Shown in pieces: positions 52,270 through 60,220 of a stretch of DNA of 64,000 nucleotides; position 1 is the first letter of the stretch, and every line of letters starts with the position of its first letter. The DNA is from Deltaproteobacteria bacterium (GTDB taxonomy: Bacteria > Desulfobacterota > Desulfarculia > Adiutricales > Adiutricaceae). The DNA lies in contig JAISRZ010000069.1 of assembly GCA_031273455.1 (NCBI GenBank), positions 34,579-98,578 of the forward strand. The letters run 5' to 3'. The notes under the pieces are model-generated. The model was not told where the DNA came from, ran no database searches, and saw nothing but the letters and a program-made list of their open reading frames with translations. Position numbers and translations under genes: made by a program.

Positions 52270-53042
52270 GTAAAAGACTCATACCTTGCTTAGACGTTCG
52301 AGACGGGCTTTTGACCAAGGGCGTTAAGTTTCTGGACAACCAGAACTTAGGCGATCCCGTGGAGGCGGCCCGGCGGTATTACTTGGAGGGGGCCGATGAG
52401 ATCGTTTTCTACGACATCACGGCCTCCGCTGAGGGGCGGGGCATTTTCTTAAAGGTCGTGGAAAAGGTGGCCGCCGCTATATTTATCCCTTTTTCCGTGG
52501 GCGGGGGGCTTTCCACGGTCCCCCAGATGCGCGATGTCCTCTTGGCTGGGGCGGAAAAGATCTCCCTTAACTCGGCCGCGGTCAAGAACCCTAACTTAAT
52601 CGCCGAGGCCGCGGCGGCTTTTGGCTCCCAGGCCGTGGTCTTAGGCTTGGACGCCCGGAAATCCGCCCTCCCCTCTTGCCCCAGCGGCTATGAGGTGGTC
52701 ATTAACGGCGGCCGGGTCCCCACCGGTAAAGACGCCCTAGCCTGGGCCCAAGAGGCTGAGCGGTTAGGGGTGGGGGAAATCTGCCTTAACTCCATTGACG
52801 CGGACGGCACCAAGGACGGTTACGAACTGACGATAACCAGTTTGATCGCGCGAAACGTCATTGTCCCGGTCATCGCCTCGGGCGGGGCTGGGGAGCCGAA
52901 ACATTTATTGGCGGCTTTAACCAGCGGCGGGGCTTCGGCGGCTTTGGTGGCCTCCATTGTCCACTTTCGGGAATACTCGATTTTGGAGCTCAAAAACTAC
53001 CTAAAAGAGCGCGGCTGCCCGGTTAGGCCCATCAACTGGTAG
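52263..53042 (+). CDS. hisF: Imidazole glycerol phosphate synthase, cyclase subunit HisF
   Basis: The track starts at 52173, inside hisH; the ATG at 52263 ([15 protein letters not shown]) is the real start, overlapping the hisH end by 7 bases and giving 259 residues. The barrel has the catalytic Asp pair (IPCLDV and VVLGLDARK), the loop [20 protein letters not shown], the phosphate motifs FSVGGGL and [12 protein letters not shown], and [16 protein letters not shown]. It makes imidazole glycerol phosphate and AICAR using ammonia from HisH. Residues look canonical, favouring histidine biosynthesis over the LPS-associated HisF2 variants. Confidence 0.95.
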   Translation: MLSKRLIPCLDVRDGLLTKGVKFLDNQNLGDPVEAARRYYLEGADEIVFYDITASAEGRGIFLKVVEKVAAAIFIPFSVGGGLSTVPQMRDVLLAGAEKISLNSAAVKNPNLIAEAAAAFGSQAVVLGLDARKSALPSCPSGYEVVINGGRVPTGKDALAWAQEAERLGVGEICLNSIDADGTKDGYELTITSLIARNVIVPVIASGGAGEPKHLLAALTSGGASAALVASIVHFREYSILELKNYLKERGCPVRPINW

Positions 53043-53284
53043 GTATTAAAGTAGTTTTTAGAGAATTATTGGCGTTAAAATAAGTCTTATATATCATACT
53101 TTAACCGAGACAATCTTTTTGGCGCCATTATTGCAGACTACTCGAGCCAACTTCCCTCCCCCTAGGGGAAGGGAGGTTTAAACCGTCTGGAGCCTTGGCT
53201 GGTTAGGTTCAGGAAGAACTTTTGTTAAGCCAAAAAACAAAAATTTTCCTTGATTTTCCCTTTTTTTTATGTGAAGATACATTT

Positions 53285-53322
53285 GTGAAAAGTATGTTTT
53301 AGAAATTTTCACTGTTTTTTTT
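53285..53322 (+). terminator. Rho-independent terminator downstream of hisF
   Basis: GTGAAAA and TTTTCAC form a 7-bp stem with a 14-base loop, followed by TG and eight T residues. Confidence 0.55.
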
Positions 53323-53627
53323 CGAGGCTTTTTAGCCTGGCCTTTAAACGGTTTTTAGATGGTTGACCCAGCTGGTCTGGGGTTTTTTCCAGCATTATTT
53401 GTTTGTGTCCGATCCCGCCTCCGACCCCGGGATTTTGAGACTGTTCCGGTTCCGGGTCCCCCTATTGTTAGGCTTAAATTTGTCTTTACTCAGATTGATT
53501 CTGACAAATTTTCACACATTTAAAACTAAAGCCGTCACGTTGGCAGTTTTAATGCCCAAGAATTCTCCAAACCGCCCCCTTATTGGCTCTGACCTCTGGG
53601 GATTGGGCGCTCAGGATTTACGGGTCA

Positions 53628-53656
53628 TTGGATAATTGTCTTTTTATATATACGAT
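53628..53656 (+). promoter_or_regulatory. Possible promoter of the RRM gene
   Basis: TTGGAT and TACGAT are spaced by 17 bases, about 80 bases upstream of the ATG at 53738. A GACCTTC/GGAGGTC hairpin follows in the leader. Confidence 0.4.
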
Positions 53657-53737
53657 TATGACCTTCCTGGAGGTCTCGCTAGGTTTTTTTAGGGCCGCGT
53701 GTAGCCGCGGCGACATAGCTTTACGGAGTAGTTGATA

Positions 53738-54022
53738 ATGAAAACGATTTATGTTGGGAATTTACCTTTCAGCTCGACCCAGGCCGAGATTAGCGACCTT
53801 TTTGGCCGCTACGGGACTGTTCACTCGGTCAATTTGATCAGCGACCGGGAGACTGGGCGTCCCCGGGGGTTCGGATTCGTGGAAATGGATCCCGAACAAG
53901 CCCTCTTGGCCATCGAGGCCCTGAACGGCATTGAGCTTGGCGGTCGCAGCCTACGGGTTAATGAAGCCCGGGGCCGGGAAGAAAGGGGCGGGAACCGCTC
54001 TAACTTTCGCCGAAACGAATGA
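53738..54022 (+). CDS. RRM-type RNA-binding protein
   Basis: A single RNA recognition motif of 94 residues: RNP2 is IYVGNL, RNP1 is RGFGFVEM, and DRETGRPRGFGFVEMD is typical of bacterial and cyanobacterial Rbp proteins. A short basic tail (RGREERGGNRSNFRRNE) follows. It is expected to bind single-stranded RNA in the cytoplasm, perhaps in cold or stress response. The track begins at a TTG two codons earlier; GGAG precedes the ATG by 10 bases. It is monocistronic, with a long 3' region before the next terminator. Confidence 0.95.
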   Translation: MKTIYVGNLPFSSTQAEISDLFGRYGTVHSVNLISDRETGRPRGFGFVEMDPEQALLAIEALNGIELGGRSLRVNEARGREERGGNRSNFRRNE

Positions 54023-54389
54023 TCACTAACGATCTTAGATTGGCCCAGCCTAAGGGTTTTAACCCCAGACTGGCCATAGCTGAAATAAAACCAGGCGTTG
54101 GCCTTTTTGGCTAGTTTAGCCGCTTTGGCCCTCGCGGACGCGTCACGCGTTATTCTGGAGGCTCACTGAAATACGTCGTTCTTCGGCGCGATTGACATAA
54201 GGGCGAAACGGTCCATTCCCACCAAGCTCGAAGTCCATAGACTGAGCGGGAACTCCACAACGCGGCTTGGCGGCTGGTTCCTCCAAGCGTCAATGGTCCC
54301 CTTATAGCGTTAGGGGGCAATCACTGTCCGGCCTCATATTTCTGGTATCTACTGGTTTTTTTCGGGCTTGTGTTATTTTTTCCTTTTTA

Positions 54390-54433
54390 GGGCTATTGGG
54401 TTTTTCGCGCCTACCCAATAGCCCTTTTTTTTT
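54390..54433 (+). terminator. Strong rho-independent terminator
   Basis: GGGCTATTGGGT and ACCCAATAGCCC form a perfect 12-bp stem with an 11-base loop, followed by nine T residues. Confidence 0.9.
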
Positions 54434-54468
54434 CTCTAGCCCCTTATGGGGCTAGTCCGCCAAAACTC

Positions 54469-54498
54469 TTGACAACTATCGAAAAATATGACTATATT
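54469..54498 (+). promoter_or_regulatory. Sigma-70-like promoter of the DUF3696-type ATPase gene
   Basis: TTGACA and TATATT are spaced by 18 bases, about 185 bases upstream of the ATG, directly after the strong terminator and an 8-bp perfect hairpin (CTAGCCCC/GGGGCTAG). Confidence 0.55.
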
Positions 54499-54683
54499 TA
54501 TAAAAAACTAGATAATAAAAATATGGAGCGAATCAGCCTGATGAATGATAATAGTTATTATAAAAACTTACCTATTGAGATAAAAAATTAATAATTTATT
54601 GCTAAATATTAATTTATATATTTAAGAATTTATTTAAATTGATTACATAATCAAGTAATATATCAATCATAAAGGACCCATAC

Positions 54684-56543
54684 ATGATTAATAAGTGGAC
54701 ATTAGCGAATTTTAAATCTGTTAAATCAGAGACAGAGCTAACTTTTGCGCCATTAACTATTTTAACAGGTCAGAATAATAGTGGAAAGAGTACTATATTG
54801 CAATCAATTTTGCTAATTAGCCAAACTCTTTCTAATAAAATAGGAAGTCCGCCCATTGTTTTAAACGGATCCTTGGCCAGGCTTGGACAGTTCTCCGATC
54901 TCCGCTCATTTGGCAGTGAGTCTGACCATATAACAATTGGCTGGGAACAAAGAGCTCAATCACTTACCGGTTTTCAAAAAAATGGCTTCTTTGATTCTAA
55001 TACTCATCAAAAACACTTTTTTACGAATAAAAATAACAATTTTACCATCAAATGTTCTCTTTCATTTGACGCCGATATCAATTGCCCAGAAAGTGATTTA
55101 TATCAGCTTCAACCACAACTTTTAGAATTTAATATGTCTCTTTATGATTCGAATACATACAATAAAAATACAATATTTAAACTTAATGTCATACGTAACA
55201 ATGACTCTACATCTAAAATCGCTAATATAGATAACAAATCGCGAATAAGTTCGAATTATGATATCAGTCTTGATCAAATTTTATTAGATGAAATTCTTGA
55301 AAATTTTATCTCCGCTGAACTTATTGGCTGCAAATTAAGACATTTTCAACCAGATAAATTTATTATTAAGATTAATTTGATAGATGAGATTGCCTATATA
55401 TTGAAAAAAGCATTAATTGGTGATTTAAGATTATCTTCTTATAATTATTTTTATGATTTTCCTATTTCAACATCTGTCATTCAGCAGTTAAAGGACACAT
55501 TACATCTAGAAAAATTTCTATGGGAGAATTTAACGAATAGACTCTTCCAAAATATAACTATTGGTAAATTAATAGACGAAATAAATAAATTATCTCATAT
55601 TAAAATACGTAATTTATACCGTTTTACATGTAAGATTGATGAATTAGATAAAATTATATTCGATATTGTCAAAAATGAATTTGAAACAAATGAATTATCA
55701 TGTCAAATAGAAGGATATTGTAGACCTCCCTTGCGTTTTAGAAAAGCTTATCATTATATTGAAGAATATTTTTCAACTTCAGTAAAATATCTTAGTCCTC
55801 TGCGGTGTGAAACAAAGCCTTTATATCCAATATTCACTCACACGGATCCAACTGACATTGGACTTAAAGGTGAAATGACAGCGGCTGTCCTTAATATTCA
55901 CCGCCAAAGAAATATACTTTATATTCCTTCAGCGTCTTTTAGTCAAACGCCCTTTGACCTAACTCCTAAATCTGGCGATCTTAATGAGGCGGTTAACGAT
56001 TGGCTGAATTATCTTGGAATCGCCAAGGCCGTTGTTAGCGTGGATAAAGGAAAATTGGGGTCTGAGCTGAAAATTTCCCTAATCAATGGCGGACCGAGTC
56101 ATGACTTAACCCAGGCGGGAGTTGGCGTTAGTCAAGCGTTGCCAATCCTGGTAATGTCTTTGCTCGCTGACAAAGAAACTACGCTCATTTTCGAGCGGCC
56201 AGAACTACATCTTCACCCAATGGTTCAAGCTAAATTGGCTGATTTCTTCCTGTCAATTGTATTTTCAGGCAAACAATGTCTTATTGAGACACATAGTGAG
56301 TATCTAATCAATAGGATTCGCTATCGAGCCGCGGCTGAAGATTCAAACAATCGTGTAATTAAAAATTTGAAACTCTACTTTGTTGAAAACACTAAAGGCT
56401 CGTCTTTTTTTCGCCAAGTTGTCGTTAACGAATACGGCGCCATTTTGGCTTGGCCTAAAGGATTCTTTGACCAAAGTCCAGACGAAGCCGAGTCAATAAT
56501 TAGCGCGGCTATCGCCAAAAGGAAGCGGCCAAGAGTTATTTAG
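54684..56543 (+). CDS. AAA family ATPase with DUF3696-like C-terminus
   Basis: The 619 residues form an ABC/SMC-type AAA ATPase. The N-terminal IDKWTLxNFKSV-like sequence leads to Walker A TGQNNSGKSTILQS, then LARLGQFSDLRSFGS. A long divergent insert (about 90-370) follows. The second half has VGVSQALPILVMSLLA, Walker B TTLIFERPELHLHP, and the His switch CLIETHSEYLINRIR. The end, FFRQVVVNEYGAILAWPKGFFDQSPDEAESII, matches the DUF3696 family. Such ATPases are common in accessory and defence regions, often near nucleases. The gene is markedly AT-rich and is flanked by gaps, suggesting acquisition. No obvious partner gene is present. AAAGGA precedes the ATG. Confidence 0.88.
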   Translation: MINKWTLANFKSVKSETELTFAPLTILTGQNNSGKSTILQSILLISQTLSNKIGSPPIVLNGSLARLGQFSDLRSFGSESDHITIGWEQRAQSLTGFQKNGFFDSNTHQKHFFTNKNNNFTIKCSLSFDADINCPESDLYQLQPQLLEFNMSLYDSNTYNKNTIFKLNVIRNNDSTSKIANIDNKSRISSNYDISLDQILLDEILENFISAELIGCKLRHFQPDKFIIKINLIDEIAYILKKALIGDLRLSSYNYFYDFPISTSVIQQLKDTLHLEKFLWENLTNRLFQNITIGKLIDEINKLSHIKIRNLYRFTCKIDELDKIIFDIVKNEFETNELSCQIEGYCRPPLRFRKAYHYIEEYFSTSVKYLSPLRCETKPLYPIFTHTDPTDIGLKGEMTAAVLNIHRQRNILYIPSASFSQTPFDLTPKSGDLNEAVNDWLNYLGIAKAVVSVDKGKLGSELKISLINGGPSHDLTQAGVGVSQALPILVMSLLADKETTLIFERPELHLHPMVQAKLADFFLSIVFSGKQCLIETHSEYLINRIRYRAAAEDSNNRVIKNLKLYFVENTKGSSFFRQVVVNEYGAILAWPKGFFDQSPDEAESIISAAIAKRKRPRVI

Positions 56544-56738
56544 ACCATGTTTGGCGTTACCATTGGCGCTGATGTTTTCAGACCGCCGGGACCATCAAGG
56601 TTCAGATCCAGGTTCAGAGAGCGATGTTATTCGATTCCTTGATTATCTGACTCTTTTATATAAATTTTTAACAATGACTCAAGTTCCCACCTTCAGGAGC
56701 GTCGGCTGACAAGTCGCGAGTATCCTGGAAAATGATCC

Positions 56739-56933
56739 CTACCAATGGTCTAAGCTGGTGGTCGTAGGCGGAGCGTTCCAGGACAAGGCCAAGTTCATAT
56801 CCCAGAGCTTATCAGGCTGGCCAGCTGGACAACGGGGCCCATTTGGGCCATCGGAAACCAGATATTTCAGGCGGTCTTCCTCCGTCATGAGCGGATCATC
56901 GAGTTCTTTGTCGTTTTTAGGATATGGTTTCAT
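56739..56933 (-). CDS. Possible small hypothetical protein or gene remnant
   Basis: This 64-codon minus-strand ORF reads in a protein-like way at its start (MKPYPKNDKELDDPLMTEEDRLKYLVSDGP), with charged and hydrophobic residues in a helical spacing, but has no clear ribosome site and no family I recognise. A plus-strand ORF covers the same bases. It could be the truncated start of a decayed gene lost around the adjacent ATPase. Confidence 0.25.
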   Translation of the reverse strand: MKPYPKNDKELDDPLMTEEDRLKYLVSDGPNGPRCPAGQPDKLWDMNLALSWNAPPTTTSLDHW

Positions 56934-57187
56934 ATGTTTAGAGCAATCTTTAATAATGTTCAGTACTAGTTAATGGTATCTAGGTTGATATGGTTAAACA
57001 TGGTCAATTGTCATGATTCTATCAAATTTAATAGTATTGAGCGAAATTTGCGCCATCCCCAAACGCCCCAAAAATCTTTACCACCAGGAAACCCTTAAAT
57101 ATTAAGCTCCTCCGCTAATCGCTAAAAAGTGTCAGCGAAATAAATTTCCTCCGGTAATCCTTATACCCAGGAGTCCGGCCTTCCTCC

Positions 57188-57216
57188 TTGCCCCTGGGCT
57201 TAAAATAACCTATAAT
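57188..57216 (+). promoter_or_regulatory. Sigma-70-like promoter of cheW
   Basis: TTGCCC and a perfect TATAAT are separated by 17 bases, about 85 bases before the cheW ATG. Confidence 0.6.
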
Positions 57217-57299
57217 CAATAGGAACTTTTGTTTTAATAGCGTCCCCTAGGGGCGAATGGTAAGCCTATTTATCGCGGGATCAATTCTGGAGACCAATA

Positions 57300-57797
57300 A
57301 TGAGCGAAGTTGAGCCGAAAATTGACTATCCCCAGGTCTCTTCGGAAAACGATGGCAAATACCTGACTTTTCAACTGATCGATGAGGGTTACGGCATTGG
57401 CATCCTGAAGGTCCGGGAGATCATTGGCATGCTGCCAGTCACCCCGGTGCCCCAAACGCCCTCCTTTTTAAAAGGGGTCATTAACTTACGGGGCCAAGTC
57501 ATCCCGGTGGTGGATTTACGGTTAAAGTTCGGTCTGCCCGAAGAGGAGTACACCGAAAGAACCAGCATCATCGTGGTGGAGGTTAAGGGCCTGACCAATA
57601 ACATCCCCATTGGCATCGTGGTGGACACGGTCTCCGAGGTCATTAACATCCAAGCCCACGAGATCGAGCCGGCCCCGTCCTTTGGCTCGACCATTGACAT
57701 GAACTTTATCCTCGGCATGGCCAAAACCAGCGATGGGGTCAAAATCCTTTTAAACATCGATTTAGTCTTGTCCGCCGAGGAGCTGGGGGCCATGTGA
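57300..57797 (+). CDS. cheW: Chemotaxis adaptor protein CheW
   Basis: The 165 residues have the CheW fold and marks: KYLTFQLIDEGYGIGILKVREIIGMLPVTPVPQTPSFLKGVINLRGQVIPVVDLRLKFGLP, then TSIIVVEV, IGIVVDTVSEVINI and FILGMAKTSDGVKILLNIDLVLS. CheW links chemoreceptors to the CheA kinase at the cell poles; NLRGQVIPVVDLR is the receptor/CheA contact strand. It stands alone here, with no cheA, cheY, cheR or cheB nearby, but the genome segment also carries one chemoreceptor and flagellar rod genes. Confidence 0.96.
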   Translation: MSEVEPKIDYPQVSSENDGKYLTFQLIDEGYGIGILKVREIIGMLPVTPVPQTPSFLKGVINLRGQVIPVVDLRLKFGLPEEEYTERTSIIVVEVKGLTNNIPIGIVVDTVSEVINIQAHEIEPAPSFGSTIDMNFILGMAKTSDGVKILLNIDLVLSAEELGAM

Positions 57798-57959
57798 CTC
57801 TGACCGCCCCTGGCTCTTTACACAAAATTCCTGGCTTAATGGGGTGAATTAGGGCCAGGACCGTTTATTATAGTTATCTATTTGATTCAATAAGCGTCCC
57901 CATATTCCACTTAAATTCAATTTTACTGATTTATTGTAAATTGAGATAGTTGGTGTTCT

Positions 57960-58682
57960 ATGCCTTTTTCCGCCACTAAAAAACTTTTTTTAACCCTCAC
58001 CGCTTGTCTATTTTTATTGGCTTGCGGTCAAAAGCACGAGTATAAACCCGTGCCCTTTCGGGCCCCGGAAGCTTACTCCAACCACATTGACACCGGCGAG
58101 GCCACCTACGCCGCCGAGTACTTTCCCGATGAGAAAGCCTTAACCGACCGCTTTGGCTATAATTTATACAAAGCCGGCGTTCTCCCCATTAACCTGGTCC
58201 TCCAAAACCACGGGGAAGACAATTTAGTCATCCTCCCTGGGCCCACGGTCACCGACTCCAAAGGCCAAATCTGGGAGCTCTTGCCCCAGGACGTGGTTTT
58301 GCAAAGGATTAACGATTACACTAGCGGCGTCACCCCAGGCGAAGGCGTCGCCCGGACGGCCAAAGGGGCGGTGGTTGGGGCCATCTTAGGGGCCGCGGTG
58401 GGCATCGCCACCGGCACCAACGTGGGCTCGGCCGCGGGCAAAGGGGCGGCCATTGGCGGGGCCATTGGGGTTAGCTCGGCCATTTTAGGCCAAGGTAAGG
58501 ACCAGTCCGGCGATATCGCCAAAGACTACACTAACCTTTCCTTGCAACAGAGCTCTTTAGGCCCCGATGAGATCGCCCACGGGCTTTTGTTCTTCCCAGC
58601 CGAGGTCGAGCGTCCGGTCCGCCTCACGCTTAGAGTGAAGATTGGTGAGGAAAAACCCAAAACCGTGGCGCTCCCACTCTAG
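57960..58682 (+). CDS. Lipoprotein with glycine-zipper segment
   Basis: The 240 residues begin with a lipoprotein signal (LTLTACLFLLACGQK, lipobox LLAC, Cys22). The mature part has a beta-rich region with VLPINLVLQNHGEDNLVILPG. A glycine/alanine-rich zipper follows (about 135-170, GAVVGAILGAAVGIATGTNVGSAAGKGAAIGGAIG), of the kind that inserts in or lies along membranes. The C-terminal strand-rich part has GLLFFPAEVERPVRLTLRVKI. It lies just before, and slightly overlaps, the MlaE-like gene, so it may belong to that lipid-transport operon. The specific role is unknown. Confidence 0.85.
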   Translation: MPFSATKKLFLTLTACLFLLACGQKHEYKPVPFRAPEAYSNHIDTGEATYAAEYFPDEKALTDRFGYNLYKAGVLPINLVLQNHGEDNLVILPGPTVTDSKGQIWELLPQDVVLQRINDYTSGVTPGEGVARTAKGAVVGAILGAAVGIATGTNVGSAAGKGAAIGGAIGVSSAILGQGKDQSGDIAKDYTNLSLQQSSLGPDEIAHGLLFFPAEVERPVRLTLRVKIGEEKPKTVALPL

Positions 58683-59514
58683 AGCCCGGGCGGTCGCTAG
58701 CTCGCCTTTGTCCTTAGCCGGCTTTGTTGGTCGGCGGGCCAAAATTGGTTTAAAGTTATTTTTTTATCGAACTTTTGACCAGCTAGCTTTCGCGGGGCGC
58801 TTATTATTAGCCGGCCTTTGGGGCGATGAGCGCCTTAAGGGCCGGTCTACCGCCCGTTGGAAGCTTTTTTTAACGGAAACCTGGCTCATCCTTTTAACCA
58901 CTGGGGGCCTCATAGTCCTCATGGGTCTTTTGACCGGTTTTTTATGGGACGTTATCTGGTTTGGGGTCTTAGCCAACATTGGCGGCGCGGAAAACCTGGT
59001 CGCCCTAACCTTTTCCATCCAACTCCAGGAAGTCTCCCCCATCTTAGCCACCGCGGTCATCACCATGGGCCATGGGGTGCCCATGACCGTGGATCTAGCT
59101 TTGCGGAAAGCCCATGGCGAGTTCACGACCCTCTCGTCTTTAGGGGTGGCCCCAGAGCTTTTCTTGGCCTGGCCTAGGCTAACCGCTGGGCTCATTAGCT
59201 TTCCCGTCCTTTTCTTCGCTTTAGCCGTGGCCAACCTGGTGGGGCTCTACATTGGCGTCCGGAGTTCCATCGCTTTGCCTTTGGTGGATTACATGGCTAG
59301 CGTCCACTCCAGTTTAGTGGGCTTCGCCTTTTTAAAAACCGGGGTCAAGTGTTTAATGGTCGGGTTTTGCCTCAACTTTTTCTGTTTGTACGGTAGCTTC
59401 CAGATCGCCGAGGGCGACATCCGGTCCATCCCGAGGCTAGCTCGCTGGGCCATGGTCGAGACCTTTATTTACTCGACCATTTGCGTGGTCCTCATCACGG
59501 CTTTGTATGACTAA
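58642..59514 (+). CDS. mlaE: MlaE-family lipid ABC transporter permease
   Basis: The MlaE family is recognised from ILLTTGGLIVLMGLLTGFLWDVIW, the conserved EVSPILATAVITMGHGVPMTVDLALRKAHGEFTTLSSLGVAPELFLAWPRLTAGLISFPVLFFALAVANLVGLYIG segment, and the C-terminal helices. It is the inner-membrane permease of a phospholipid transport system that works with an ATPase (MlaF) and an MCE protein (MlaD). The start is uncertain: the track uses a TTG at 58642 inside the lipoprotein gene, and a later TTG or GTG would fit as well. Its end overlaps the next gene by 8 bases. Confidence 0.9.
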   Translation: MVRKNPKPWRSHSRARAVASSPLSLAGFVGRRAKIGLKLFFYRTFDQLAFAGRLLLAGLWGDERLKGRSTARWKLFLTETWLILLTTGGLIVLMGLLTGFLWDVIWFGVLANIGGAENLVALTFSIQLQEVSPILATAVITMGHGVPMTVDLALRKAHGEFTTLSSLGVAPELFLAWPRLTAGLISFPVLFFALAVANLVGLYIGVRSSIALPLVDYMASVHSSLVGFAFLKTGVKCLMVGFCLNFFCLYGSFQIAEGDIRSIPRLARWAMVETFIYSTICVVLITALYD

Positions 59515-60220
59515 CCAAACCGTTTGGGCTTTACGGTTCGTTGAGGTGGGGGTAGGGCCTTTAAAGTCCGACCTTCGCCGGCTTAACTATAAACTGCCCT
59601 TAGGGGAATGGGCCTTATGGATCGAGCCGGACCCCTTTGACGCGGCCCTTTACCGGGATCTGGCCATTGGGGCCATCGCCCCGACTTGGGGCGAGGTTTT
59701 GTGGTTTGGCCGCGGGAAACCCAAGCCCTCGGATCTCCTCGCCACCTCGCTTTTTAACCGGCGCTTGGGCTTCACCCCGAAAAACGGGCGACTCTTTTCC
59801 GGCTGTAGCTTACTGGCCAACTTACTGATCCACTATGTCCACGTGGTCGGGTTAGATGAGGCTACGGCTGAGGAGGAGGCTCGAGCCTGGCTGGAGCGAT
59901 TAAAACTGACCCGGGAGGCTCGGACCTTAGGGGAAAAAATCGGGGATAAGGCTCACTTAGCCCTTTTAGCCTTAGCCTTGGTTAAAGAGCCGGATCTATT
60001 GGTCTTGGATCGGCCCCGGAGCTTATTTGAGCGCGATTTTCCCTTAGTGCTGGACGTTCTAAAAAACGAGCGCCAAAGACGGGAGTTCGCGGCCCTCATT
60101 ATTGACGATGACTATAGCCCTTGGCGTTCCCAAGAGGGCTTACCGCGGTTCAACCTTTGGGCCAGTCCCCCTGATAATATGGAGGCGGCGGAATGCGTTA
60201 CTCCTGGTCGGAAAAAATAG
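59507..60220 (+). CDS. MlaF-position ABC ATPase homologue with all catalytic motifs lost
   Basis: Position, length (237) and overall pattern match MlaF: a GE-x(5) strand, ALYRDLAIGAIAPTWGEVLWFG (compare STLLRLIAGLLxPxxGEVxxxG), a helical domain, LALLALALVKEPDLLVLDRP and an ALII strand. The Walker A loop is EPDPFDAA (residues 40-47) with no Gly-rich loop and Ala46 in place of Lys. The LSGG signature is replaced by IGDK, the Walker B Glu by Arg170 (LLVLDRP), and the H-loop His by Asp201. The protein should not hydrolyse ATP. The frame is intact and overlaps both neighbours (8 and 28 bases), so it is kept by selection rather than decaying. It may act as a structural subunit of the MlaE/MlaD complex or pair with an ATPase elsewhere. 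Confidence 0.8.
   Translation: MTNQTVWALRFVEVGVGPLKSDLRRLNYKLPLGEWALWIEPDPFDAALYRDLAIGAIAPTWGEVLWFGRGKPKPSDLLATSLFNRRLGFTPKNGRLFSGCSLLANLLIHYVHVVGLDEATAEEEARAWLERLKLTREARTLGEKIGDKAHLALLALALVKEPDLLVLDRPRSLFERDFPLVLDVLKNERQRREFAALIIDDDYSPWRSQEGLPRFNLWASPPDNMEAAECVTPGRKK

Larger units (their letters stand above)
53043..53737. other. Intergenic region between hisF and the RRM gene
   Basis: No credible gene is seen (the 90-codon ORF at 53363 has no ribosome site). It holds a bulged hairpin at 53151-53176, a T-run terminator at 53285-53322 and a promoter-like pair at 53628-53656. Confidence 0.5.
54023..54683. other. Long RRM 3' region with possible structured RNA, then AT-rich leader of the ATPase gene
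   Basis: Between the RRM stop and the terminator at 54390 lie about 370 GC-rich bases with pairing potential, for example CCAAGC with GCTTGG enclosing an AGTC-CATA-GACT hairpin, and ATAAGGG with CCCTTAT. I found no match to 6S, tmRNA, RNase P or SRP RNA landmarks. After the terminator the DNA becomes AT-rich and leads to the ATPase gene. Confidence 0.4.
56544..57299. other. Gap between the ATPase gene and cheW
   Basis: It contains a low-confidence minus-strand ORF at 56739-56933 (listed separately), the cheW promoter, and nothing else I can name. Confidence 0.5.

Noticed and set aside
53363-53635. 90-codon plus ORF before the RRM gene
   Set aside because: No ribosome site or motif; lies over the promoter region of the RRM gene.
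54023-54390. Assignment as 6S RNA, tmRNA, SRP RNA or RNase P RNA
   Set aside because: None of the diagnostic sequence landmarks of these RNAs was found; only generic pairing potential is visible.
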